Of a stretch of 64,000 bases of DNA, positions 17,803-26,705 are shown in pieces; positions within the stretch are counted from its first letter, which is position 1, and each line of letters starts with the position of its first letter. This DNA is from Acinetobacter junii CIP 64.5 (GTDB lineage: Bacteria; Pseudomonadota; Gammaproteobacteria; Pseudomonadales; Moraxellaceae). The DNA lies in assembly GCF_000368765.1 (NCBI RefSeq), contig NZ_KB849653.1, positions 103,607 to 167,606 of the forward strand, in the 5' to 3' direction. The position numbers and the translations under genes were made by a program. The notes below the pieces were generated by a model, which saw only the letters and a list, made by a program, of their open reading frames with translations, did not search any database and was not told the DNA's origin.

Positions 17803-19722
17803 ATGAGTGAACAAGCATCACAAAATTATAGTTTCCAAGCTGAAGTTGCTCAGTTATTGCATTTAGTGACGCATTCTCTCTATTCAAACCCAGAAATTTT
17901 CTTACGTGAACTCATTTCGAATGCATCAGATGCATGTGATAAATTACGTTTTGAGGGAATTAATCATCCCGAATATTATGAAAATGATCCAAATTTACGA
18001 GTGCGTCTGACTTTAGACAAAGAAAATAAAACGCTTACAATTTCAGACAATGGTATCGGTCTAAGCCAACAAGAAGCGATTGATAATTTAGGTACGATTG
18101 CAAAATCAGGTACAAAAGATTTTATGTCTAAGCTGACTGGTGATCAGAAAGCAGATGCGCAATTGATCGGTCAGTTTGGTGTTGGTTTTTATTCAGGTTT
18201 TATTGTTGCGGATAAAATCACTGTCGAATCTCGTCGTGCTGGTTTAGCTTCAACAGAAGCGGTACGTTGGATTAGTGGTGGAACAGGTGAGTTTGAGGTT
18301 CAAAGCATTGATAAAGCAACACGCGGTACAGATATCATCTTGCACCTACGTGATGATGCACTGGATTATTTAGAATCTTGGAAAGTAAAACAAATCGTTA
18401 ATAAATATTCTGACCATATTAGCTTGCCAATCGAAATGCAAAAAGAAGTCTGGCAAGAGGAAGAGACTGCTGAGGGCGAAGAGCCTAAAGGTGGTCAAAT
18501 GGTCAAAACAGATGAATGGGAAGTGATTAACTCTGCGAGTGCATTATGGACACGTAGCAAGAGTGAAATTACTGAAGAACAGTACATCGAGTTTTACAAA
18601 AATTTAAGTCACGACTTTGCAGAACCATTGGCTTGGGCACATAACCGAGTTGAGGGAAGTACTGAATATACGCAATTGTTGTATATCCCAAGTCAAGCAA
18701 AACAAGATTTATTTACCCGTGAAGCAAAAGCTGGCATTAAGCTATATGTGAAACGTGTTTTCATCATGGATGAAGCAGATAATTTGATTCCAAATTATTT
18801 ACGATTTGTACAAGGTGTTGTGGATAGTGCTGATTTGCCATTGAACGTCAGCCGAGAGTTATTGCAAGAAAGCCGTGATGTTAAAACTATTCGTGAAGGG
18901 AATGCACGCCGTGTATTAACCTTATTAGATAGTTTAGCTAAATCTGAAGATGAAAAAGATCAAGAGAAATTCAAAAAATTCTATGCGGAATTTGGATCTG
19001 TACTAAAAGAAGGTCTAGGCGAAGACTTTGGTAATCGTGAGCGCATTTTGAAATTATTGCGTTACGCAACGTCGACTAATGATGAGGTTGTAACGTCTTT
19101 TGCTGACTACAAGTCGCGTATGAAAGAAGGTCAGAAGGCTATTTATTATGTGACGGCTGAAAGTTTGAATGCTGCTAAAAACTCTCCTCAACTTGAAGTA
19201 TTTAAGAAAAAAGGCATTGAAGTATTGCTGATGGCAGATCGTGTTGATGATTGGGCGATGAATTTTGTCCATGAGTTCGAAGGTACGCCGTTACAGAATG
19301 TTTCAAAGGGTGCTGTTGACTTAGGTGATTTACAAGATGCTGAAGAGAAAAAAGCGCTTGAAGAGGCAGCTGAGCAGTTTAAACCTGTCATCGATCGCTT
19401 GAGTGCTTCACTCAAAGAGAAAACTAAAGAAGTCCGTGTGACTACACGTTTAGTGGATTCTCCAGCATGCTTAGTAACTAGTGAGGGTGAGCTCTCACCT
19501 CAGTTGGTACGTATGCTTAAACAAGCAGGACAAGCAGTTCCAGAGATTAAGCCTACCCTTGAAATTAATCCTGAACATCCACTGGTGAAAAAGTTAGAAA
19601 GTTCTGAGCAATTTGATGACTTAGCGAATGTGATTTTTGATCAGGCTGTTATTGCGGAGGGTGGTTTACCTGAAGATCCAGCAGCATATGTAAAACGAAT
19701 CAATAGCCTACTATTGAAGTAG
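17803..19722 (+). CDS. htpG: Chaperone HtpG (bacterial Hsp90)
   Basis: HtpG is a homodimeric ATP-driven chaperone in the cytoplasm. The 639-residue product has the GHKL ATPase domain with [14 protein letters not shown] (catalytic-site region, N40), DNGIG at 82-86 and the lid motif GQFGVGF at 123-129. The middle domain follows ([15 protein letters not shown]), with the conserved Arg of the SRE motif, and then the C-terminal dimerisation domain. The start has AAGGAGTGATTT upstream. A sigma-32-like promoter precedes it and a terminator follows it, so it is monocistronic. Confidence 0.98.
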   Translation: MSEQASQNYSFQAEVAQLLHLVTHSLYSNPEIFLRELISNASDACDKLRFEGINHPEYYENDPNLRVRLTLDKENKTLTISDNGIGLSQQEAIDNLGTIAKSGTKDFMSKLTGDQKADAQLIGQFGVGFYSGFIVADKITVESRRAGLASTEAVRWISGGTGEFEVQSIDKATRGTDIILHLRDDALDYLESWKVKQIVNKYSDHISLPIEMQKEVWQEEETAEGEEPKGGQMVKTDEWEVINSASALWTRSKSEITEEQYIEFYKNLSHDFAEPLAWAHNRVEGSTEYTQLLYIPSQAKQDLFTREAKAGIKLYVKRVFIMDEADNLIPNYLRFVQGVVDSADLPLNVSRELLQESRDVKTIREGNARRVLTLLDSLAKSEDEKDQEKFKKFYAEFGSVLKEGLGEDFGNRERILKLLRYATSTNDEVVTSFADYKSRMKEGQKAIYYVTAESLNAAKNSPQLEVFKKKGIEVLLMADRVDDWAMNFVHEFEGTPLQNVSKGAVDLGDLQDAEEKKALEEAAEQFKPVIDRLSASLKEKTKEVRVTTRLVDSPACLVTSEGELSPQLVRMLKQAGQAVPEIKPTLEINPEHPLVKKLESSEQFDDLANVIFDQAVIAEGGLPEDPAAYVKRINSLLLK

Positions 19723-19741
19723 TTTTATCTCATTTGATAGC

Positions 19742-19772
19742 AAAAAACCTCTAAGTGATTAGAGGTTTTTTG
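19742..19772. terminator. Bidirectional terminator between htpG and the convergent gene
   Basis: AAAAAACCTCT pairs with AGAGGTTTTTT around an 8-base loop. A-tract and T-tract on either side allow use from both strands. Confidence 0.93.
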
Positions 19773-19817
19773 CTATGGATAAACTTAAAGTTATCCACAA
19801 GATCGCTGTTAATTTCA

Positions 19818-20939
19818 TCAAAACAAACTTTCAAACCGAACAAATGTACTGACGTAATGGCTTCGATCTTCACGATGGTCGTTAAAATAATTGAGATCTC
19901 CTTGTACATAGAACCATTCGCGCCAAAGAGGTTGTCGCCAAGATACAAAAGGCCCCCAACTATTTAGACGTAAATCGTTGTTATCGTAATAGCCACCCGT
20001 GTAAATACCGTATTTAAAACTATTGTGTGCGAAAAATTGGTGTTGGCGGAATGTACGGTTGTCCCATCGTAGATCATCATCTTGTGTATCAGCATAGGTC
20101 AAACTGAGTTGATTTGATAAAAAAGGTTGGTTTGGGCGTGCGTGAATCAGTTCTAAATTTGTTCGAAGATAGTTTTCACTTTTACTGCCATAGCGATAGA
20201 TTTGTTCAGCATTGAAATTAAAGTCATGATCTAAATCCCAATATTTTTTTGCTCTCAAACGTAAATAAACATCATCACCAGAGCGAATACCGATATCTGC
20301 ATCGGTATCAAATGGTAGTCGTTTGGAGAAATTTGACCAACGTAATGCGATTGATCCATTACTGTCTCTAGTTTGTTTTGAATCAAATTTTTTATCAGGA
20401 TCTTGATTCGGTTGAGTGTTGGTATTGGCAACATTGTTGTCAAACTCATCATCAAGGGAGTCATCACCAAAAACCACACTGAATTTTTTTTCTAATGTTG
20501 GTAGTTTGATTTTTCCACGAATACGAGGTTTAACCTCATATTGATCATATTTATTCCAATAATTATCAACCAAGACCCGAATGGTAGCTGAAGCAGGCCT
20601 TTCTGGATCTACATCTCCAAACCAATCATCAATTTTGACAGAAGTTCGGTCTGCCCAATTCCGAATATCTTTTTGTTTGCGATCAATCCACGTTCTATCT
20701 TCGGTTTCTGAAGTTGGTGGAACGATAGGTTGATCAGATTGTTCAGGAAGTATAGTAGGTGTAGCATCGACCCATTTAGGTATATAACTTAATAGATTTG
20801 CCGAGTCTGATGCATGAGCTTGTTCACCCTGAACGGATGTTTCTTCAGTGGCGTAAGTGGCTTGAGTTATCACGCCAAATGGAAGAGCCAAAAGTGTTGG
20901 AACAAGGGCGATAGGGACCGTTTTTAAAAAAGTATTCAT
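19818..20939 (-). CDS. Outer-membrane barrel-like protein of unknown function
   Basis: I do not recognise a named family. The 373-residue product has a basic, hydrophobic signal-like N-terminus (about 1-30), a long polar region, and a C-terminal half of alternating polar and aromatic strands (ADIGIRSGDDVYLRLRAKKY, QLSLTYAD, GIYTGGYYDN), ending in FVRFESLF with a terminal Phe. This suggests an outer-membrane beta-barrel of about 12 strands preceded by a periplasmic or linker part. The region DDSLDDEFDNN to DPDKKFDSKQTRD is acidic and probably disordered or a surface loop. Monocistronic, convergent with htpG. Likely an Acinetobacter-group conserved protein (inference). Confidence 0.7.
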   Translation of the reverse strand: MNTFLKTVPIALVPTLLALPFGVITQATYATEETSVQGEQAHASDSANLLSYIPKWVDATPTILPEQSDQPIVPPTSETEDRTWIDRKQKDIRNWADRTSVKIDDWFGDVDPERPASATIRVLVDNYWNKYDQYEVKPRIRGKIKLPTLEKKFSVVFGDDSLDDEFDNNVANTNTQPNQDPDKKFDSKQTRDSNGSIALRWSNFSKRLPFDTDADIGIRSGDDVYLRLRAKKYWDLDHDFNFNAEQIYRYGSKSENYLRTNLELIHARPNQPFLSNQLSLTYADTQDDDLRWDNRTFRQHQFFAHNSFKYGIYTGGYYDNNDLRLNSWGPFVSWRQPLWREWFYVQGDLNYFNDHREDRSHYVSTFVRFESLF

Positions 20940-21050
20940 AATTTAAGCTTATATATTGTTCTTCTTTTCACTCTTTATTATTTCGTTATTAAAATCAATA
21001 TTTAGACACAAAAAACAGCAATTTATCAGAGAGCTATACAAATAAACTTT

Positions 21051-21084
21051 AAAAAAATAAGCCACATTCTGAGATGAATGTGGC
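21051..21084 (-). terminator. Terminator of the unknown operon
   Basis: GCCACATTC (21061-21069) and GAATGTGGC (21076-21084) form a perfect 9-bp stem. On the minus strand it is followed by TATTTTTTTA. It lies 27 bases beyond the stop of the 478-residue gene. Confidence 0.9.
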
Positions 21085-21110
21085 TATATAAATCTTGTGA
21101 TAGATTTTTG

Positions 21111-22547
21111 TTATGCTGAAACGTCCGCCTTAGCTAAAGCATCATACAAGGCGTGGACTGAGATCGGTTGAGCTAAACTACTAATCACTTGTCGAATCAA
21201 TTGCCATGTATAGCCATTTGTACGATCAAGTAATAAGAATGGATAGGCTTGGTCTTCAGAGGAAAGTTTGATGCGTTCTAAGCCATGTATCACACGAATT
21301 TTTTGACGTTCTTTTAACAGAATAATTGGTGTAAGGAAATTAGCCGCTGTTTCATCAAAAGGAATGAACTTCTGTGTATTGATAAATGATGCTGGAATAT
21401 ATGGATAAGCATCTTCATCACGTTGCCAAACTGTATGACCATTCATGATGCATTCATTAAACAACGTTTCATGTTGATGATAGTGTTGTTTAAAGGTCGT
21501 CCAATGTGTCTGATGTATGGAGCTGGTACGCGTATGGCGTTGATCAGTGTAAGTTTGTAAAACACTCGTTGCATATTCAACGCTGTGTGTACCAATTAAG
21601 ACAACATAATGTGAAAATTGACCTTGTGCATAGAGTTGTTCAGCTAAAAAGATTTGAGCTGTTTCCCAAATTGGTTGTTCATCATTTTCAGCTTTTAAAT
21701 ATAACCAATCAATTTTAATGTTTTGATTAATCTCATCATGTAGATCTACATGATACAAAGATGGAAAAACTTTTGGATCTACACGTTCAAGTCGGCAAAC
21801 TAAACCATCTAGATTAAATTCTGTATTTAGAGGTTTAATTTTTTCTAGATTCGCAGTCGGTCGAGAAGCAGATTTAAAACTTGGTTTTGGTCTGCTCGCA
21901 ACTGATGGTGTCGAAGGTGCAATTGGTGGTGCAGTTTGTAATTTTTCTTGAATAATCGCTTCAAGCTGTGCATCGAAATTCGCAGTTTTCTCTTTAAGCA
22001 CCGTTAACACATCCTTGGTTTCAGTTTGAGTTGCCTTTGTTGTTGAATCTAATCCAGCCTCACTGATTGGTTCTAAGATTGGAATGATTTGTTTTAGCTG
22101 CTCATCAGTTTTGACATATTGTTTAGCGTGTTTAGTTAACCATTCTAAAGCTTCTTTGCTTGAGTCCATCCACGGACTTTTCAAAAATGACAAAGCAGGG
22201 CGAACCACCCATACCTGCCAATGATTAGCTTGGCGTAAGGTTGCCCATCCCATATCAGGAGCAGCAAATAAAGCATGCTCAATTTTTTCTGAGAAGTTAT
22301 ATGTGCCGTAATAAGTCATCGAAAAACCATATGCAGCAAGTTCCTCAGATGGGACTTCTTCTTGTTGTATATATTGTTTGAACTGCGCTAATTCTTCTTG
22401 AAAAAGAGGGTCATTACATGATGCACAAATGTCTTTAATTCTTTTTTTTGATTTGGCAATTTCAAAAAGCGAAGCTTTATTATCATTAAGCCCAACAATA
22501 AGATGTTTGAGCTCATCAACCAATAATGCTTTCTCTAATACGTCCAT
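21111..22547 (-). CDS. Unknown protein with possible C-terminal ParB/Srx-like domain
   Basis: A 478-residue soluble protein I cannot name. Three parts are visible: an N-terminal mostly helical part (1-170) with the pair CASC near residue 41, a low-complexity linker (about 200-235, rich in Pro, Ser and Ala), and a C-terminal part of beta and alpha segments. In the latter, residues 406-440 read TPIILLKERQKIRV, IHGLER, then a strand YPFLLLDR. This resembles the pattern of ParB/sulfiredoxin folds (a PIVV strand, an IxGxxR motif, a second strand); the match is by eye only. AAGGAA precedes the ATG. It is 11 bases downstream of a 61-residue gene, so the two form an operon. Confidence 0.7.
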   Translation of the reverse strand: MDVLEKALLVDELKHLIVGLNDNKASLFEIAKSKKRIKDICASCNDPLFQEELAQFKQYIQQEEVPSEELAAYGFSMTYYGTYNFSEKIEHALFAAPDMGWATLRQANHWQVWVVRPALSFLKSPWMDSSKEALEWLTKHAKQYVKTDEQLKQIIPILEPISEAGLDSTTKATQTETKDVLTVLKEKTANFDAQLEAIIQEKLQTAPPIAPSTPSVASRPKPSFKSASRPTANLEKIKPLNTEFNLDGLVCRLERVDPKVFPSLYHVDLHDEINQNIKIDWLYLKAENDEQPIWETAQIFLAEQLYAQGQFSHYVVLIGTHSVEYATSVLQTYTDQRHTRTSSIHQTHWTTFKQHYHQHETLFNECIMNGHTVWQRDEDAYPYIPASFINTQKFIPFDETAANFLTPIILLKERQKIRVIHGLERIKLSSEDQAYPFLLLDRTNGYTWQLIRQVISSLAQPISVHALYDALAKADVSA

Positions 22548-22558
22548 TGCTTATTTCC

Positions 22559-22744
22559 TTAGAGATAGGCTTGAGCCTGTTTTAAATAATAAGTAAGTAC
22601 AACATTGACAGCATCTTCAAGCAATTTGTATTCAGTCGTGGTTGCCAAAGTGTGCTGTTTTGCCAATGCGACAAGCTGTTCTACACATATTTGTTCTGGT
22701 TGAATCTGACCGTTTATTAAGGCTTGTAACTCTTGCATTTCCAT
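22559..22744 (-). CDS. Small conserved-looking protein of unknown function
   Basis: A 61-residue helical protein with no signal peptide or membrane segment. It is first in a two-gene operon with the 478-residue unknown protein, only 11 bases apart, which is the main argument that it is real. Codon use is like that of its neighbours. The ATG at 22744 has no clear ribosome-binding site; a second ATG two codons on (22738) is an alternative. A TATAAT on the minus strand at 22775-22770 is a candidate -10. The size suggests an adaptor or regulatory subunit, but nothing in the sequence gives a function. Confidence 0.6.
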   Translation of the reverse strand: MEMQELQALINGQIQPEQICVEQLVALAKQHTLATTTEYKLLEDAVNVVLTYYLKQAQAYL

Positions 22745-22946
22745 AACAAAAGATTGTCACTTTATGACGATTATAGAAGAAAAATGCGTAAAATCTATAG
22801 TGCCTAAGTTATTCAAATTCTGTATTTAAATTTGCTAAATCGAGATTTAGATCATACTTTTAGCTTTAAAACTGCTACGTATTAATAGATAGAATCGGAT
22901 AATTAGATGGCTATACACAAAGATATCTATAAATTTAAATTCTTTA

Positions 22947-22962
22947 TGTGATATTCATCACA
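22947..22962. promoter_or_regulatory. CRP/Vfr-like binding site
   Basis: TGTGA (22947-22951), six bases, TCACA (22958-22962): both half-sites match the cAMP-CRP family consensus exactly and the spacing is right. FNR-type sites (TTGAT half-sites) fit less well. Target gene not certain. Confidence 0.5.
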
Positions 22963-23088
22963 AAGCCTGTAGTCAAAACTTGATCAAAGTAATTACAGGA
23001 TTTGTTTCATATTATTTAGTGCAATAAAAATGCCTGATTCGTGATCAATAATGATTGGAATTGTATTGATTTTTACATGCGTGAAGCG

Positions 23089-23118
23089 CATAGGTTTCGG
23101 GGTGAACCGAAACCTATG
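23089..23118 (-). terminator. Perfect 12-bp hairpin after the FrnE-like gene
   Basis: CATAGGTTTCGG (23089-23100) pairs perfectly with CCGAAACCTATG (23107-23118) around GGTGAA, 14 bases beyond the stop on the minus strand. No U-tract follows on that strand, so it is probably a stabilising 3' hairpin or a Rho-assisted stop. Confidence 0.55.
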
Positions 23119-23132
23119 TAATGAATGATGTC

Positions 23133-23828
23133 TTAATGTTTGATTTCACAAGATTCATCATTACATTGAGCTGAGTTGTCCTGCTCAATGCTTTCTACTG
23201 ATGAGGTTTGTGCTTGTTGAAGTGCTTGTAAAAAGATTTCTCGAGGCTGTGCGCCTGAAAGAGCAAGTTTCTGATCAAAAACAAAGAAAGGAACGCCTGT
23301 GACCTTAAATTGCTCATGTGCAATTTTTTCATCATGACGTACAAAGTCAGCTAATTCATCTGAATCTAACACGTATTCAACTTCAGCATTGTCTAAACCA
23401 ATACGCGAAGCAATTTCCTCAACAACTTCTCGCTCGCCAATCGCCAAACCTTCAGTCATATAAGCATGGAAAAAAGCTTCTTTTGCTTCATTACCTAAAC
23501 CTTTGCTTTGTGCCAAATGAATGATGCGATGAGCGTTAAAACTATTCCCAGAGTTGGCTTTTTGCCATTGGAAATCGATGCCTTCAGTCGCTGCCATAGC
23601 GGCGACATTACGCTCCATTTCTTCCATCTCTGCATAACTACGTCCATACTTTTGCGCGAGACGTTCAGTATTTGAAACCTCGTGTTTTGTAGGGGCGTCA
23701 GGATCAAGTTCAAAGCTATGCCAATGAATATCTAGCTCAATGCCTGCTTGTTCAGCTACATGTTCAAGACGCTTTTTTCCGATGTAACAGAAAGGACAAA
23801 CTACATCTGACCAAATATCAACGCGCAT
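23133..23828 (-). CDS. DsbA-family oxidoreductase, FrnE-like
   Basis: A 231-residue DsbA-like thioredoxin-fold protein without signal peptide, so cytoplasmic. The active site is CPFC at 11-14, preceded by DIWSDVV, typical of the FrnE branch. The late cis-proline loop is TGVPFFVFD. Near the C-terminus CNDESC forms a CX4C pair, a second redox motif that has been described in Deinococcus FrnE. The ATG at 23828 follows GAAGAGAAATTTT; the upstream in-frame TTG overlaps that site and is rejected. Monocistronic. A role in disulfide exchange under oxidative stress is inferred from the family. Confidence 0.88.
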   Translation of the reverse strand: MRVDIWSDVVCPFCYIGKKRLEHVAEQAGIELDIHWHSFELDPDAPTKHEVSNTERLAQKYGRSYAEMEEMERNVAAMAATEGIDFQWQKANSGNSFNAHRIIHLAQSKGLGNEAKEAFFHAYMTEGLAIGEREVVEEIASRIGLDNAEVEYVLDSDELADFVRHDEKIAHEQFKVTGVPFFVFDQKLALSGAQPREIFLQALQQAQTSSVESIEQDNSAQCNDESCEIKH

Positions 23829-24003
23829 AAAATTTCTCTTCAATTATCGTTAAAAGAGATAATAGGGGCGTAGTTGCTGAATTTAAAGCGATTAAAATGT
23901 AATGCTCCGTTACGAGAAGTGAAATAAAAACTATATATATTGTTTTCTTATTGATTAAACTGACTTTAACAACAAAAAAATAAAATGAAGCTAGGGAGGC
24001 TTT

Positions 24004-24753
24004 ATGCGCCGTATTTTAATGATTCTCGGTGTGATCGTGGTATGTATAGGGGCATTTTTCATCTATCAAAATAATTCAAAACAGCGAACAATTCAAAATC
24101 AGAAAATGTTTGATGTCGTGATGGCAGAAAAAATGCGTGAGCTATATATCCAAGCACAGGATTGGTCAACGCCCGTACAATTGGAGGTTGAGGATGATCG
24201 GCTATCTGGTGATTATCAGTTGATGTCGGAGTTTCTACTGAATTATTGGAAGGAGAATATTGAGGCGCGTAATCACTATTTACGTCAATTAAAAGCAGCG
24301 CAGTGGGATGCATTTTTAGATGTAGAAAGATTGGAGCGTGATAGTAAATCAAACTATAAAGAAACAGAGCAAATGTTTAGCGATGTTCGCCGTGCATCAT
24401 TAGAGTACGATAAAAAGCGTCAGCAGATACAATCTCAAGCTTTAGCTGATGCCAAAGAACTTTCTCTAGATGCTGAGTTACAGCAACGCCTACAACAAAA
24501 ACTCGCTAAGAATCTGCATGTTGATCCAGCTCAAGATATTTTTGCTATAGAACAGCAAATCATTGAGAAAGCTCAAGCGATGTTTGATTTGTTAAAAAAA
24601 TATGAATGGCAGCGACAAGGAAAACTTATTTTGTTTCATGAATCTGCTAAAGTCCGCAAATTCAATACGTTATACCAAGATGTTTTAAAGCTAAATGCTC
24701 AAATAGAGAAAATTAAAAATAACAATGTTGCTGTTTTAGAAAAAGAGCTCTAG
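24004..24753 (+). CDS. Membrane-anchored coiled-coil protein of unknown function
   Basis: A 249-residue protein with one N-terminal membrane helix (about 4-22, after Arg-Arg) and a long, charged, helical remainder rich in Gln, Lys, Glu and Leu with heptad-like patterns (about 90-170 and 220-249). The helix is followed directly by NNSKQRT, so the body could lie either side of the membrane; the positive N-terminus favours the periplasm. I recognise no family. GCTAGGGAGGC provides a ribosome-binding site. It is 64 bases upstream of an ABC exporter on the same strand and could be transcribed with it. Confidence 0.7.
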   Translation: MRRILMILGVIVVCIGAFFIYQNNSKQRTIQNQKMFDVVMAEKMRELYIQAQDWSTPVQLEVEDDRLSGDYQLMSEFLLNYWKENIEARNHYLRQLKAAQWDAFLDVERLERDSKSNYKETEQMFSDVRRASLEYDKKRQQIQSQALADAKELSLDAELQQRLQQKLAKNLHVDPAQDIFAIEQQIIEKAQAMFDLLKKYEWQRQGKLILFHESAKVRKFNTLYQDVLKLNAQIEKIKNNNVAVLEKEL

Positions 24754-24817
24754 GTTATTTAGACGATACTGGTTTGAATTAAATTAAAAGTTTTTGAGGA
24801 GAGTTGACGTTAAAAAC

Positions 24818-26623
24818 ATGAATCTATGGCAACTTTTTATCAAAGTTCGACCTTTTGTGAAGCCTTACAGACTATTGGTGATAATCACCTTAATCCTGAC
24901 TTTGATTGGAGCATTGACCGCTCAGGTTAATGCTTTAACGCTGCAATATGCTGTTGATCAAATCAATCGTTTAGTAGAAGCGGGAGATGGTCTTGCTCAA
25001 GGTTGGCATATTTTAGTAACGATCAGTGTTATTTTACTTAGTAAAGAAATTATCAGTACTTTGATTCAGTTTGGGCAAAAGTTATTTGGTGAACGTCTCA
25101 GAATCATGGTGTCACAAGATGTTGCCCAAGCAATTATTGAGAAATTTCTAACCTATCGGCTTTCATTTTTCACTCAAGATGACAATCAAGCAGGAAAATT
25201 ACAAACTCGTATTGATCGTGGTATTGGTTCGATTACACGTTTGATTCAAATCTTCTTTATCGACATTTTGCCTTTATTCAGTAGCGCGATTCTCGCATTG
25301 GGTTTGATGTTCTATGCTAATTTTTGGATTGGGCTAGTCGCCCTAAGTATCGTGCCGATTTATTTTTGGTTGACCTTTAAACAAGCGCAGAAATTAGGTG
25401 GAGTAAGACGGAGTTTAAGAGATGGTCGTGAGCGGAAAAGTCAGGGTATTCTGAGTATTATTAATTCGATCACAGTCATTAAGTCGTTTAACCGTGAACA
25501 AGTTGAAGCTGAAAAACAACTGATCTTACAAAAGCAGCTTACTGATAATCAGATGCACACGCGTCAAATTAGTTTTATTTTTGATGGCGTTAAAACTTTT
25601 ACTGAGCAAATTGGGATCGTTTTTATCATTATCCTTACCGCGTATTTTGTGTTGATTGGCGACATGAGTATCGGGATGATTATGTTTCATATTTTGCTAT
25701 TTAATAATGTTTCAGCTCCTATTCGCTCATTGCATCGTATTTATGATGAGGTCAATGATGCCATGATTTATGCGGAAAGTTTTTTTCAGATTCTTGAGGC
25801 GGATAATGAGATTGAAACCTCAGGACAGCAGAAACCTTCACAACTCAGTGGAAAGTTTGAGTTAAAACAGGTAGATTTCTTCTATCCAAATGGTCATCAT
25901 GCGCTTAAAGAAATTAGTATGACCATACAACCCAATAAAATTACAGCACTGGTAGGATTATCTGGTGCAGGCAAATCAACTTTAATCAGCTTATTGGATA
26001 AATTTTATTTACCGCAGACAGGACAAATTCTGTTGGATGGTATTGATTTGAATGATATGGATACTCAATATTTGCGAGATCATATTGGTTTGGTGCTGCA
26101 AAAAAATCATATCTTTCAGGGCACGATACAAGACAATATTTGCTATGGAAAAATGGATGCAAGTGAAGACGAAATTATCCAAGCTGCTAAAAAAGCATCG
26201 ATCCATGAGCAAATTTTAAAGTTACCTAAAGGTTATCAATCTGATGCATTGTTATTGTCGGGTGGACAACAGCAACGAATCGCAATAGCACGTATGTTTC
26301 TGAAAGATCCACCGATTATTTTTCTAGATGAACCCACAGCGAGTTTGGATGCAATCGCAACAGAGCAGATTAAGCACAGTTTAGATGAAATCAAACAAGG
26401 TAGAACTGTGATTATTATCTCTCATAGTCTTTCTCAGATCATAGATGCTGACTACACCTATGTCATGCAAGATGGTGCCATTGTTGAGCATGGTGAACAT
26501 CATCAACTTTATCAGCAACAGGGTGTATATAAAGATATTTTTGATGCGATGGCAAAAAGCCTAAATATCGAAAAGATCGCTAAAACTTTTGATAATGAAG
26601 GCGAAGAAGAAACACATAGTTGA
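24818..26623 (+). CDS. ABC exporter, fused membrane and ATPase domains (MsbA/MdlB-like)
   Basis: A half-transporter of 601 residues that would act as a dimer in the inner membrane. The N-terminal half has six membrane helices (starting LLVIITLILTLIGALTA); the ATPase half carries Walker A GLSGAGKST at 380-388, Q-loop LVLQKN, signature LSGGQQQR at 480-487, Walker B IIFLDEP with D504/E505, and the switch His in IIISHSL. The family exports lipids, peptides or drugs; the substrate cannot be told. An in-frame TTG at 24794 overlaps the GAGGAG site, so I use ATG 24818. A terminator follows. Confidence 0.9.
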   Translation: MNLWQLFIKVRPFVKPYRLLVIITLILTLIGALTAQVNALTLQYAVDQINRLVEAGDGLAQGWHILVTISVILLSKEIISTLIQFGQKLFGERLRIMVSQDVAQAIIEKFLTYRLSFFTQDDNQAGKLQTRIDRGIGSITRLIQIFFIDILPLFSSAILALGLMFYANFWIGLVALSIVPIYFWLTFKQAQKLGGVRRSLRDGRERKSQGILSIINSITVIKSFNREQVEAEKQLILQKQLTDNQMHTRQISFIFDGVKTFTEQIGIVFIIILTAYFVLIGDMSIGMIMFHILLFNNVSAPIRSLHRIYDEVNDAMIYAESFFQILEADNEIETSGQQKPSQLSGKFELKQVDFFYPNGHHALKEISMTIQPNKITALVGLSGAGKSTLISLLDKFYLPQTGQILLDGIDLNDMDTQYLRDHIGLVLQKNHIFQGTIQDNICYGKMDASEDEIIQAAKKASIHEQILKLPKGYQSDALLLSGGQQQRIAIARMFLKDPPIIFLDEPTASLDAIATEQIKHSLDEIKQGRTVIIISHSLSQIIDADYTYVMQDGAIVEHGEHHQLYQQQGVYKDIFDAMAKSLNIEKIAKTFDNEGEEETHS

Positions 26624-26657
26624 TATGACGCATTGATTTAGAATCAACATAGTAGGA

Positions 26658-26703
26658 AGGTCTTTGAGTATCTTTCAGAACAATGATCAAAGACCTATTT
26701 TTT
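26658..26703. terminator. Terminator between the ABC exporter and the convergent lipoprotein gene
   Basis: AGGTCTTTGA (26658-26667) pairs with TCAAAGACCT (26687-26696), with a 19-base loop, followed by ATTTTTTATT on the plus strand. On the minus strand the following bases are less T-rich. Confidence 0.8.
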
Positions 26704-26705
26704 AT

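Larger units (their letters stand above)
22745..23132. other. Intergenic region with a perfect CRP-type palindrome
   Basis: A 388-base gap. It holds TGTGA-N6-TCACA at 22947-22962, an exact match to the CRP/Vfr half-sites, and next to the dsbA-like gene a perfect 12-bp hairpin (23089-23118). The CRP-like site is about 190 bases upstream of the likely transcription start of the unknown operon, which is far for direct activation. No open frame of note is seen in the gap. Confidence 0.5.
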
